This document shows, one piece after another, positions 1-12,321 of a stretch of DNA of 64,000 bases (its first letter is position 1; each line of letters begins with the position of its first letter). Where the stretch lies: contig MNCI01002869.1 of the NCBI GenBank assembly GCA_015680685.1, positions 193,035 to 257,034 on the forward strand, given 5' to 3'. Origin of the DNA: Gnetum montanum. Lineage: Eukaryota; Streptophyta; Gnetopsida; Gnetales; Gnetaceae. A program made the position numbers and the translations under genes. Under the pieces are notes generated by a model that had not been told where the DNA came from, did not search any database, and was given only the letters and a program-made list of their open reading frames with translations.

Positions 1-2079
1 TTTTGTATCTTGAAATTTTTTTTTTTGGTATTTTGAGGAACCATATGGTGGTATCTTGAAGAACCATTTTTTTGGTATCTTAAAAAACCTCTTTTTAGTA
101 TCTTGAAAAACCTCTTTCAAGTATTTAGAAGAACTATTTTTTGTGTATATTAAAAACCCATTTTATAGTATTAAGAAAAGCCTTTTTTCATTATGTCAAA
201 AAACTATTTTCTAGTATATCAAAAATCCTTTTTTCAAGAAAATATTTCTCTAGTATGTTAAAGAACTATTTTGTGGTATGTTGAAAAACCTTATTACGGT
301 ATGTTAAAGAACTATTTTATGGTATGTTGAAAAACCTTATTACGGTATGTTAAAGACCCCCTTTTTGGTATCTCAAAGAATAGTTATTCTAGTATTTGGA
401 GTAACTATTTTTTTTATATGTTAAAGAATCTTTTTCTAGTACCTTAAATAACTATTTTGTGATATCTCAAAGAAAATAGTTTTTTTGATATCTCGAAAAA
501 TATTTTTCTAGTATTTAGAAGAACCTTTTTCTAGTATATCAACAAATATTTTTTGGTATCTCAAACCTTTTTTTTGGTATCTTGATGAAATAATTTTTTT
601 GTATCTCAAATGTCTATTTTCTTGTATCTTGAAGAATCTTTTTGTAGTATCTCTATAAATATTTTTCTAGTATCTCGAAAAACCTTTTACTGATATCTCA
701 CAAAACCATTTTTTGACATTTCAAAGAACCATTTTCTAGTATCTCGTAGAATACTTTTTAGTTTTCTAAAACACCATTTTCTGGACTTAAAGAATCATTT
801 TTTGGTATGTCGGAGAACACTTTTCTGGTATCTCGAAGAACCATTCTATGATATTTCGAATAATTAATTTCTAATATTTTAAAAACCCTTTTTCTAGTAT
901 ATCGAATAACTTTTTTCTTATATCTTAGAGAATCTTTTTCTGATATCTCAAATAACCATTTTTTGGTATATTGAAGAAAGTATTTTTAGTATATTAAATA
1001 ATCATTTTTTAGTATCTTAAAAAACCTTTTCTTCTAGTATCTCTAAGAATCATTTTCAAGTATCACCAAGAACCATTTTCTTGATATCTCAAAGAAGTGT
1101 TTTTTGGTATCTTAAAATAACCTTTTTTTGGTATCTTTTAAATTTTTTTTTTGAATCTCAAATCTTTTTTTTGGTATCTTAATAAATTATATTTTTAGTA
1201 TTTTAATGAACCATTTTCTAGAATCTTTTTTTAGTATATTGAAGAATCAGTTTTTTAGTATATCTAAAAACTTTTTTCTGGTATTTAGAAGAAGATTTTT
1301 CTAGTATTTTGAATAACTTTTTTCTAGTATCTCGATGAACCATTTTTTTAGTATATTGAAAAATATTTTTTTAGTATGTCGAATAACATTTTTTTGGTAT
1401 GTTGAAGATAACATTTTCTAGTATCTTGAATAATCATTTTTTAGTATCTTAAAAAACCTTTTTTTAGTATCTAAAAGAATGATCTTATGGTATTTTAAAG
1501 AATTATTTTCTATTATCATGAAATTTTTTTTCTAATATCTTAAAGAACCTTTTTCTGCTATCTTGAAAGAGTAATTTTTTGGTATCTCAAAAAAACTTTT
1601 TATGGTATCTCAAAAGATCATTTTTTAGTATCTTGAATAACATTTTTTTTTGATATTAGAAAATAGTTTATGCTTTCTTGAAGAATCATTTTCTGGACTC
1701 AAAGAATTTTTTTTTTTAGTATCTCAAGGAATTTTTTTTATATTTTAAAGAATTATTTTTAAAGATCTCAAAAAATAATTTTTTAGACATGAAGAATCAA
1801 TTTTAAGAATCTCGAAGAACCTTTTTATGATATCTCAAAGAACCATTTTCTGGTATGTTATAGAAGTTTTTTTTTTATTTCCTGATTAATGATTTTTTGG
1901 TATATCAAAAAACCTTTTTGTAAGTATTTTGAAAAATCATTTTTTAGTATTTGAATGAACCTTTCTCTAGTATCTAAGAAGAACCAGTTTCTGGTATCTC
2001 AAATAATTGTTCTTTAGTATCTCAAAAAACTATTTTTTGATATCTCAATGAATCTTTTTATAATATCTAGGAGAAAAAC
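1..2079 (+). repeat. AT-rich ~23-bp tandem array, arm A1
   Basis: Degenerate head-to-tail monomers of about 23-25 bp, approximately AGTATCTCGAAGAACCATTT followed by T-rich bases. Period is seen directly near 49-120, where successive GTATCTT starts are 23-24 bases apart. The arm runs to the inversion point near 2,080. No coding signal: the reading frames are repeat read-through. Variant units carrying a GGACTTAAAGAATC-like segment occur near 781 and 1,690 and recur in arm A2, which suggests an inner period of roughly 0.9-1.1 kb. Confidence 0.9.
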
Positions 2080-2881
2080 GGTATTAGATGATTCTCTCAT
2101 ATATCAAAAAATAGTTTTTCAAGATAAAGAAAATGGTTCTTTAAGATACCAAAAAATGATTATTTAAGATATTAAAAAATGGTTCTTTAAGATAATAAAA
2201 AAAAGTTATTTAAAAAATGTTCTTCGAGATACTAAAAAATGCCTTTTTGACATACTAGAAAAATGGTTTTTTGAGATATCAGAAAATAGTTCTTTAAGAC
2301 ACCAAAAAAAGTTCTATAACATACTAGCAAATGATTCTTTAAGATACTAAAAAATGATTATTCAAAATACTAGAAAAATAATTATTCAAGATATTAGAAA
2401 AAAGTTATTTTTAGATAACAAAAAATAATTTTTTGAGATAGCAACAAAATGTTCATTGACATACTAAAAAAAATTTATTCAAGATATATGGAAATAGTTA
2501 TTTGAGATATCAAAAAAGGTTTTTTTGAAATTCTAAAAAATGATTTTTTAAATTAATATAAAAAGGTGGTGAGTGAATTCTTGAAATAGACTTCTTCAAG
2601 ATACTAGAAAATGGTTCTTTAAGAAACTAGAAAAAAGGTTATTCTATATACCAAAAAATGTTTTTTTAAGATAATAAAACAAAGTTATTTGAGATACTAA
2701 AAAATGGTTTTTTGAGAATATTAGAAAAAGGTTCTTTATGATATGGGAAAAATGGTATTTAAGATACTGAAAAATGGTTTTTTAAGATAATAGAAACAGA
2801 TTCTTTGAGATATTGGAAGAAGATTCTTTGAGATAATAGAAAAGTGTTTTTTGAGATACTAAAAATGGTTCTTTGAGATAT

Positions 2882-3050
2882 GATAAATGACTAAAGTTAG
2901 GTAAAGTTAAAAAGATAATAATGATGGTAGATATCATCTATGAGAAGGCTGAAGTAACCATCATGCATATCAGATAGGATAGAAGAATTATCTACTAGTG
3001 AGATTGCCAAAGAAGAGGTCGCTATACAATTGGTAGAATCATAGACTCTC
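2882..3050. repeat. Array spacer, copy 1
   Basis: About 170 bases unrelated to the 23-bp monomer, beginning near TGACTAAAGTTAGG and ending ATAGACTCTCG, embedded in arm B1. It contains GATGGTAGATATCA and GATTGCCAAAGAAGAGGTCG, which recur in the other copies. It resumes the monomer pattern immediately at both ends. Function unknown. Confidence 0.85.
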
Positions 3051-3893
3051 GAAGATACTAGAGAAATGGTTTTTCAATATAACAAAAAAATATTTTTAGA
3101 AATATTAGAAAAAGGTTCTTTAAGATACTAGAAAATAGTTTTTCAAAGATATTAGAAAAAGGTTCTTCAAGATACTAGTAAAAGATTCTTTGAGATACCA
3201 AGAAAAAGTTCTTAAAGATACTAGAAAAATGTTAAAGATATTGGAAAATGGTTTTTCTACATATGAAATAATGATTCATTGAGATACTAAAAAATGGTCC
3301 TTTAAGATAACAAAACAAGGTTTTTTAACATACTAGAAAAACATTCTTGAGTATACTAGCAAACGTTTCTTCAAGATATTAGAAATAGATTCTTTAAAAT
3401 GCTAAAAAAAGGGTTTTTCATGATATGAAAAAAGGTATTAGATGATTTTTTGACATACTAGAAAATAGATTTTTGAGATAGAGAAAATGATTTTTCAAGA
3501 TAGTAAAAAAATGTTGTTTGACCTACTATAAAAACATTCTTTAACATAGCATAAAAATGTTTTTAGAGATATTTGAAAACTAGAAAATGTTTTTTTTTTA
3601 ATACCAAAAAAAGGTTATTTAAGATACTAGGAAAAGATTCTTCAAGATTTTTAAAAAAGGTTCTTTAAGAATATATCAGATTTTTTTTTGAGAAATCAAA
3701 AAAAAAAAATTTTAGATACCAAAAGAGATATTAGAAAAATGTTCTTTGAGATACTAGAAAAAATGTTCTTTAAGATACTAGTAAAAGATTATTTGAGATA
3801 CTAGAAAAAAGTTCTTTGATATACTATAAAGAGGTTCTTTAAGATATTAGAAAAAAGTTATTTGAGATACAAGAAAAAGATTCTTTAAGTTAC

Positions 3894-4060
3894 CATAAAT
3901 GGCCATATTCATATGAAGTTAAAAGATAATAATGATGGTAGATAACACATGTGAAAAGGCTTAAGTAACCACCATACACATCAAATAGGTTAGAAGGATT
4001 ATCTACAAGTGATTGCCAAGGAAGAGGTCGACATACCATTGGTATAATCATAGGCTCTCG
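3894..4060. repeat. Array spacer, copy 2
   Basis: Clear homologue of the first spacer, about 1,012 bases downstream. It shares AGATAATAATGATGGTAGAT, GATTGCCAAGGAAGAGGTCG and the terminal ATAGGCTCTCG. The overlapping 76-codon reading frame is not convincing as a gene because the other spacer copies do not keep it open. Confidence 0.85.
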
Positions 4061-5290
4061 AAAATACCTATTAAAATGATTTTTTGAGATACCGAGAAAA
4101 GGTTCTTCAATATATATCAATTTGTTTTTGAGATACTAGAAAATGATTTTTTGATATACTAGAAAAATAAAGATTCTTAAAGATACTAATAAAAGATTCT
4201 TTCTAAATACTAGAAAATAATTTTTTAAAATAATAACAATTTTTTTTGACATACGACTAAAAAGATTTTTAAGATATAAGAAAATGGTTTTTTAGGATAC
4301 CAAAAAAATGTTTTTTGAAAAGAAAATGGTTCTTTACATACCAACAAAAGGTTTTTTGAAATACTACAAAAAGGTTATTCAAGATATTACAAAATGATTT
4401 TCTAAAATACCAGTAAATAGGTTATTCAAGATACCAAAAAAAGGTTATTTGAGATACTAAAAAATTGTTATTTAAGATACCTCGCAAAAGGTTCATTGAG
4501 ATATGAGAAAATGATTCCTTGACATACCAACAAAAGGGTTTTCAAGATACCAGAAAATTTATTTTTAGGATATTAGAAAATGATTTTTGGATATATCAAA
4601 AAAAGGTTCTTTGACATACCAGAAAATGATTTTTCAAATTATGAAAAAATGGTATTTTAAGATATCAAAAAAAAAAGATTCTTTAATGTACTAGAAAAAA
4701 TATCTTCAAGATACTAAATAATGATTTTTTGAGATACCACTTCTTCAAGATACCAAAAAATGATTTTTTGAGATACTAGAAAAATTTTCATTTAAGATAC
4801 TAGAAAATGGTTATTCAACATACTAGAAAATGATTTCTCAAGATATCAGAAAATGATTATTTGAGATACAAAAAAAGGAAAATACCAAAAAAATGATTCT
4901 TTACAAATATTATATAAAGGTTTTTCAAGATTGTAAAAAATGATTCTTTGATATACTATAAAAATGTTCTTTGACATACTAGAAAAAGCTTCTTCAAGAT
5001 ACCAATGCAAGGATTTTCAAGATATTTAAAAAAATATTTTTCAAGATATTAGAAAAAGATTCTTTAACATACCAAAAAAGATTCACGAAGATGCCAAATT
5101 TTTTTAAAAAAAAAACCAAAAAAGATATTTTTGAGATACTAAAAAAAGGTTTCTATAAGATACTAAAAAAAGGTATTAGATATTTCTCTGATATATTAAA
5201 AAATTATTTTTCAAGATATAAAAAACTATTTTTTAAGATACTAGAAAATATTTTTTTAAGATATTTGAAAAAGGTTATTTGACATGCTAG

Positions 5291-7935
5291 AGAAATGCTT
5301 GCTATTTTTTAGTATCTTGAAAAGTCTTTTTCTGGTATTTTTAAAGAATTTTTTTAATTATTGAATAACTTTTCTCTAGTACCTTGAAGAATATTTTTTT
5401 GGTATCTTGAAGAATAGTTTTGTAATATCTTGAATGAAAATTTTTCTAGTATCTCGAAGAATCATTTTCTAGTATCTCGATGAGGCTTTTTTTTGTATCT
5501 CAAAAATACCATTTTTTAGTATCTCGAAAAATCTTTTTCTGATATTTTAAAGAATATGTTTTTTATTATCTCAAAGAACCATTTTTCTAGTATTTGGAAG
5601 AACCATTTTTAAGTATTTTGAAGAAGTCTATTTTAAGAATCTACTCAACACCTTTTTCTAATATCTTGAAGAATCATTTTTGTAATATTTCGAAGAAAGT
5701 TTTTTTGTTATCTCAAAGAATCAGTTTACTAGTATCTTGAATAATCTTTCGTCAGTAACCTAGAGAATCATTTTCTACTATCTAAGAAGAACCATTTTCT
5801 AATATCTCAAAAAACCTTTTTATGATATTTTAAAGAACTAATTTTAAGTATTTCAAAGAACCTTTTTCTAGTATCTTATAATATCATTTTTTGGTATCTC
5901 AAAGAACCTTTTCTAGTATCTCAGAAAATCATTTTTCTAATATCTCAAAGAATCATTTTCTAGTATCTTATAGAATCTTTTTATAGTATTTCAAAGAACT
6001 ATTTTACGTGGCATATCATATAAATATTTTCTTAATATCTCTTTTTGGTATCTCTAACAACCTTTCTCTAGCATCTCGAATAATCATTTTTTGGTATCTC
6101 AATCCTTTTTTTTGGTATCTCAACAAAATTTTTTTGATATCTCAAAGATCCATTTTCTAATATCTCAAAGAATATATTTTAGTATTTTTATGAATATTTT
6201 TAGAATATCTCAAAAACACCTTGTATTGATATATCAAAGAATTTTTTTCTAATACCTCAAGAAATCATTTTCTAGTATCTCATAGAATAGTTTTTGGTTT
6301 CTTGAAGAACCATTTTTTGAACTGAAATAATCTCTTTTTTGGTATCCTAAGGAATCATTTTTTAGTATCTCAAATAATCATTTATGATTTCTCAAAGAAC
6401 CATTTTTTAGAGTTGAAGAATCATTTTTGAGTATCTCAAAGGACATTCTTTTAGTATCTTGAAGAAGCATTTTTCAGAATCCCTCAACATAATTTTTTGG
6501 TATGTCGAAGAACCCTATTCTAGTATCTCAAAGAACCTTATTTTAGTATGTCAAATAATTTTTTGGTATGTTGAATAATCTTTTTCTAGTATATCGAAAA
6601 ACCATTTTTTTGGTATATTGAAAAATCTATTTTTTATATCTCAATGAATCTCTCTCTAATATTTCAAAAAAACTTTCTTTAGTATCTAAAACAAATTTCT
6701 GGTATCTTGAAGAACCCATTTCTACTATCTTGAATAACTTATTTATGATATCTCAAAGAACCTTTTTCTCATATCTTAAAGAATCATTTTTTCTGGTGTC
6801 TTAAAAAACCATTTATCAGTATCACTAAAAATGAATGATTTTTTTGATATTTTAAAAAATTATTTTCTTGTATTTTAAGATAACATTTTTCTAGTATCTT
6901 TAAGAAACTTTTTCTAATATCTTAAAATTCTTTTTTGGCATCTCAAATAATTGTTTTTTTTTGGTATCTCGACGAACTGTTTTATGGTATCTCAAAGAAT
7001 TATTTTCTTAGTATATTGAAGAATTTTTTTCTATTATCTAAGAGAAGTTCTTTTTTGGTATTTCAAATTTTTTTTTTTAATATCTTAAAGAACCATTTTA
7101 TAGTACCTTAAATAACCTTTTTTTTAGTATCTCAAATAATCATTATTTTGATGTGTTAAAGAACCTTTTTCTAATATGTTGATGATACCATTTTTTGGTA
7201 TCTCAAAGAACCTTTTTCTAATATCTAGAAAAATTATTTTTTGGTATCCTAAAAGTTATTTTTGGTTATCACAAAACATATTTCTGGTATTTAAAAAGAA
7301 AATTGGTATCTCAAAAATTCTTTTTCTACTATCTTGAAAAAGTAATTCTCTGGTATCTTGGATAAATTTTTTGTAGTATTTTAGAAAACTATTTTCAAGT
7401 ATCTCAAATAACATTTTTCTGTGATCTCATAGAATAATTTCTAATTTTTTGAAAAACCATTTTATGGACTCAAGGAACCTTTTTTTAGTATCCCAAATAA
7501 TCTTTTTGTGGTATTTTAAGGAATCATCTTTCAGTATCTTGAAGAATTATTTATGGTTTCTCAAAGAACCATTTTCTAGACTTAAAGAATTATTTTTAAG
7601 AATTTTAAGGAAATTTTTTCTAGTATCTCAAATAACCATTTTTGAGAATTTTAAAAGAACATATTTGTTATTTCGAAAAAACATTTTTTGGTATGTTGAA
7701 GAACATTTTTCTAGTTTCTTAAAGAACTATTCTTTAGTATTTTGAAAAATCATTTTCTGGTATTTTGAAGAACCATTTTCTAGTATCTCAATGAACCTTT
7801 CTCTAGTATTTAGGAAGAGCTAATTTATTGTATCTCAAGAATCATTCTTTGGTATCTAGAAGAATTTTTTCTAATACTTAAATAATCAATTTTGGGTATC
7901 TTGATAAATATTTCTCTAGTATATAGGAAGAAAAA
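5291..7935 (+). repeat. AT-rich ~23-bp tandem array, arm A2
   Basis: Third arm, with monomers again in the A orientation. It carries GGACT- or GAACT-type variant units near 6,318 and 7,453, matching those in arm A1. This supports duplication of a multi-kilobase higher-order unit rather than independent growth of monomers. No gene is supported; the 98-codon frame at 7,449-7,745 is repeat. Confidence 0.9.
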
Positions 7936-8609
7936 GATATTGGATGGTTCTCTGACATACTAGAAAATAGCTTTTTAAGATATAAAAAATGATTCTCTAA
8001 GATACCAAAAAATGATTTTTCAGGATACCAAAAACTGGTTCTTTGGAAAACTACAAAAAATTTATTTAAAAAATATTCTTTGAGATACCAGAAAATGGTT
8101 CTTCGAGATACCAGAAAATTAATTCTTTGATATATTAGAAAATAGGTCTTCATGATACCAAAGAAAGATTCTTCATAATACTAGAAAAGGGTTCTTTAAC
8201 ATAACAGTAAATGACTTTTTAAGATAGCAAAAAATGGTTCTTCAAGATACTAAAAAAAATTTCTTTCTAGATATCAGAAAATGATTTTTCGAGATAACAA
8301 CAAAATATTTTTTGACATACTAAAAAAATGTTGTTCAAGATACTAGAAAATGGTTCTTTGAGATATCAAAAAATAGTTATTCAAAATACCAAAAAAAAGG
8401 AGATGAGTGGATTCTTAAAATGGACTTTTTCAAGATACCAGAAAATCGTTTTTCAAGAAATTAGAAAAAAGATTTTTTGAAATACTAGAATAAGTTTCCT
8501 TAAAATACTAGAAAATGGCTATTTGAGATTATAAAAAAAAAAATTGAGATACCAAAAAAAGGTTCTTTAAGATACCAGAAAATGATATTTCAAAATATTA
8601 TAGATGACT

Positions 8610-8748
8610 AAAATCATGTAAAGTTAAAAGATGATAATGATAGTAGATATTCTCTACAGAAAGGCTAAAGTAACCATTATGCACATTAAAGAGGGTAGAA
8701 GAATTATCTACAAGTGATTGTCAAGGAAGAGGTGGGCATAGGCTTTCA
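8610..8748. repeat. Array spacer, copy 3
   Basis: Third spacer homologue, in arm B2. It shares GATGATAATGATAGTAGATA and GATTGTCAAGGAAGAGGTGG, and has lost about 25 bases near its right end compared with copies 1 and 2. It lies 5,728 bases from copy 1. Confidence 0.85.
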
Positions 8749-9730
8749 AAGATACCAAAAAAATGTTTCTTTGATATAATAGAAAAATGTTTTTTGAGTT
8801 ATTAGAAAAAAATTATATAGGATACTAAAAAAAGGTTCTTCGAGATACTATTAAACAATTCGTTGAGATATCAGAAAAATTATATAGGATACTAAAAAAA
8901 GGTTCTTCGAGATACTAAAAAAAAAAAGGTTTTTCAAGATATCAGAAAAATATTCTTCAAGATACTAGAAAATAGTTCTTCCAGATACTAAATAACTATT
9001 ACTCGAGATACTAGAAAATAATTTTATGATATACTAGAAAACACTTCTTTGAGATACAAGAAAATAGTTTTTTGAGATACCTGCAAAACCATATAATAGA
9101 AAAATGGTTCTTTCAAGATATTAGAAAAAATGACTATTCAATATGATAAAAAAAGATTCTTGAGGATACTAGTAAGAGGTTCTTTGAGATACAAAAAATA
9201 AGTTTTTCGAGATGCCAAAAAAATATTTTTTAAGATAATAGAAAATAGTTTTTTGAGATATAGAAAATGGTTCTTCAAGATAGTAAAAAAATATTTTTTA
9301 ACATATCATAAAAAGATTCCTTGATATAGCATAAAAAGTTTTTTTGAGGTATCAAAAAAATAGTTCTTTGAGATATTAGAAAAATGGTTATTTGAAATAC
9401 TAGAAAATGGTTATTTACAGATATCAAAAAATTATTTTTTGAGATACCAGAAAAAAATTCTTCAAGATTTTATAAAAAGATTCTTTGAAAAACTAGAAAA
9501 ATGGTTTTTTTAGATATTAAAAGATTCTTTAAAAAACCAACAAAAGGTTCTTTAAGATATTAGAAAATATTTTTGAGATACCAAAAAATGGTTCTTTAAG
9601 ATACTAAAAGAGATATAAGAAAAAGGTTCTTTAAGATACTAGCAAAAGGTTCTTTGAGATACTAAATTTTGTTTTTTTAAGATACTCTAAAAAGGTTCTT
9701 AAAGATGTGAGAAAAAGGTTCTTCGAGATA

Positions 9731-9822
9731 CCATAAATGCCTACAGTAATGTGAAGTTAAATGATAGTAACGATGGTAGATATCACTTGTAAGAATGCTT
9801 AAGTAATCATCATGCACATCAA
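9731..9822. repeat. Array spacer, copy 4 (truncated)
   Basis: Fourth spacer homologue, retaining only the left half up to the CATCATGCACATC segment before monomers resume. It lies about 1,120 bases after copy 3 and 5,837 bases after copy 2, mirroring the copy 1 to copy 2 spacing of the first higher-order unit. Confidence 0.8.
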
Positions 9823-11849
9823 AAATAATTTTTCAAGATATTAGAAAAAGGTTCTTTCTAGATATCAGAAAATAATTTTTTTAAATAATAAAATTTTCTT
9901 GGATATACAAAAACATGATATTTTGAGATCTTCAAAAATGGTTCTTTAAGATACTAGAAAATGGTTCTTCAAGATACAAAAAAATAGATCTTCGAATACT
10001 AGCAATAGGTTTTTTGAGATACTAGAAAAAGATTTTCTGAGATACCAGAAATTTTTATTTTTTAGAATACTAGAAAATGAATTATTCAAGATACCAAAAA
10101 AAGTTTCTTTGAAATACTAAAAATTAATTCTTTGAAATACCAAAAAAATGTTCTTTAAGATACTAAAAAATGATTCTTTGAGATACCAAAAAAATATTTT
10201 TTGATATATTAAAAAAAGATTCTTCAACATACCAAAAAATGATTCTTCAAGATATGCAAAAATGGTACTTCAAGATACCAAAAAAAAGTTATTTGATATA
10301 CCAAAAAAAGTGTCTTTGAGATATGATAAAATAATTTTTTAAGATACAAAGAATGGTTTTTGAACTATCAAAAGCGGTTCTTTAAGATACTGGAAAAAAA
10401 AATATCAAAAAAATGATTCATTATAGATATTAGAAAATGGTTTTTAAAGATACCAAAACATAATTCCACGAGATATCAAAAAAATATTTTTCTACATACT
10501 AAAAAAAGGTTCTTAAAGATACTAGCAAAAGAATTTTTGAGATACCTGAAAAAGTTTCTTCAAGATATTAGAAAAAATTTCTTTGAGATATTAGAAAAAA
10601 GTTCTTCAAGATATAAAAAAAAGGTTCTTTGACATATTTGAAAAAGGTTTTCGAAGGTACCATTAAATGTTTTTTTGAAATACTAGAAAAAAAGTCTTTG
10701 AGGTACTAGAAAAAGTCTCTTCAAAATACCAGAAAAAGGTATATGATGATTCTTTGACATACCAAAAAACTATTTTTTGAGATACAGAAAATTGTTATTC
10801 GAGATACCAAAAAAACATTTTTTTGAAATACTAGAAAAGGGTTTTTGGACATGCTAGAAAAAGGTTCTTTGACATGTTAGAAAAATGGTTTTTCAATATA
10901 TCAAAAAAAGGGTTTTTTAATATACCAGAAAAAGATTCTTTGAGATACTAGAAAAGGGTTCTTCAAGATACTAGAAAAAGATTTTTTAAGATACTAGTAA
11001 AATATTTCTTAAGAAATTATAAAAAGGTTCTCCAATATAATAGCAAATGGTTCTTTGAGATATTAAAAGAAAAGTTCTTTGAGATATGCGAAAAATGTTC
11101 TATGACATACAAGCAAATGGTTCTTTCAAATACCCAAAAATGATTTTTTGAGATACTTAAAAATGATTCTTCAAAATACCAAAACATGATACTCCAAGAT
11201 ATTATAAAAGGTTTCTTCAAGATACCTAAAATCTATTTTTTGAGATCCAAGAAAAAGATTCTTTGAGATACCAAAAAATGGTTATTCAAGATATCGTAAA
11301 AAGGATTTTCAAGATAAAATGTTCCTCGAGATATTAGAAAAAGGTTTTTTTTTTAAATATCAAAAAAAGGTTCTTTAAGATACTAAAAAAAGTTTTTCGA
11401 GATACTAGAAAATAGTTCTTTAACATACTAGAAAACTGATTCTTTGAGATACTCTAAAATGGTTCTTTGAAATATTAGAAAAAGGCTCTTTGAGATACTA
11501 GATTAAGGTTCTTTAACATACTAGTAGATGATTCTTCAAGATACCAAAAAATGATTTTCTAAGATTTTAGAAAAATAGTTCTTCATGATACTAGTAAAAA
11601 GTTCTTTGTAAATACCAAAAAATGATTTTTCTGGATACTAGCAAAAGGTTTTTCAAGACACTAGAAAAAGAGTTTTTGATATACTAGAAAAGAATTCTTC
11701 AAGATACTAGAAAAAAAAATTTCAAGATACTAAAATAACATCCTCTAAGATATTTGAAACGATTATTCAACATACTAGAAAAATGGTTTTTTAAGATTGT
11801 AGAAAAAGATTCTTTGAGATACTTGAAAAAGGTTCTTTGAGATACTAGA

Positions 11850-12110
11850 AATTTTTTTTTTCAAACTTAGTGCCTAGGATCCTTAGGTGCTCTCTCCTAT
11901 TTTTGATGATTTCCAAAAAGGGGAAGATAGTTTTGTTGCTTGGATGTTGGTATGATGGTCCTATGTGATTTTTGTAGCTATATGTATTATGGAAACTTTG
12001 CAAATATGGATAATTTATGATGACAGTTTTTACTTCCCATATCATTTGTTGTTGCATTTTTATGGATTTTTCTTTACATACTCTAGATTCAGTTTTAGAT
12101 TTCATGTGAT
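11850..12110 (+). other. Fragment shared with 20,775-20,870
   Basis: The first ~100 bases (CCTAGGATCCTTAGGTGCTC, then TTTTTGATGATTTCC and GGGGAAGATAG) match 20,775-20,870, which follows the antisense pseudogene of the neighbouring element. This stretch is therefore probably the last remnant of an equivalent antisense gene whose body is missing at the array boundary. Bases 12,110-12,300 hold nothing I recognise. Confidence 0.5.
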
Positions 12111-12302
12111 TAATACCCTATTCCTTGAGCTTTAGAACCTTTATCATAGTCCTTAGCTACAACTTTAATTTATACATCTTAATATTTTTAACTATTATAT
12201 TGTTTATTTATTTATCGACTAACCCATAGTCTTAAGTTTTCAAATATATCAGTTAAAAAATTTTGGAGACTATTAACCCATTTTCTTATGTTCTAGACAT
12301 CA

Positions 12303-12321
12303 CAAAAAGGAAGGAGATTAT
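12303..12321 (+). other. Probable polypurine tract of a copia-type element
   Basis: An AAAAAGGAAGGAGATTAT purine-rich stretch directly before a TGACATTTTGG start. This is the usual layout at the 3' LTR border of plant Ty1/copia elements (purine tract, then TG). It supports placing an LTR start at 12,322. Confidence 0.5.

Larger units (their letters stand above)
2080..5290 (-). repeat. AT-rich ~23-bp tandem array, arm B1 (inverted)
   Basis: The same monomer as in the preceding arm, but reverse-complemented on the plus strand (roughly AGAAAATGGTTCTTTGAGAT then ACT). The switch is abrupt at about 2,080. Two spacer copies interrupt it. A segment starting GGTATTAGATGATT recurs at about 2,080, 3,432 and 5,168. 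The arm ends near 5,290, where units turn back to the A orientation. The reading frame of 63 codons at 5,091-5,282 is repeat read-through. Confidence 0.9.
7936..11850 (-). repeat. AT-rich ~23-bp tandem array, arm B2 (inverted)
   Basis: Fourth arm, in the B orientation, ending abruptly at about 11,850 where non-repetitive sequence begins. Its first ~100 bases align with the first ~100 bases of arm B1. Two spacer copies lie inside. The GGTAT..GATGATT segment recurs near 10,738. The junction to the right falls against sequence resembling the end of a retrotransposon antisense gene (see 11,850-12,110). Confidence 0.9.

Noticed and set aside
7449-7745. 98-codon open frame in the AT-rich array
   Set aside because: Read-through of ~23-bp repeats; the peptide mirrors the repeat period and no homologue outside the array is visible.
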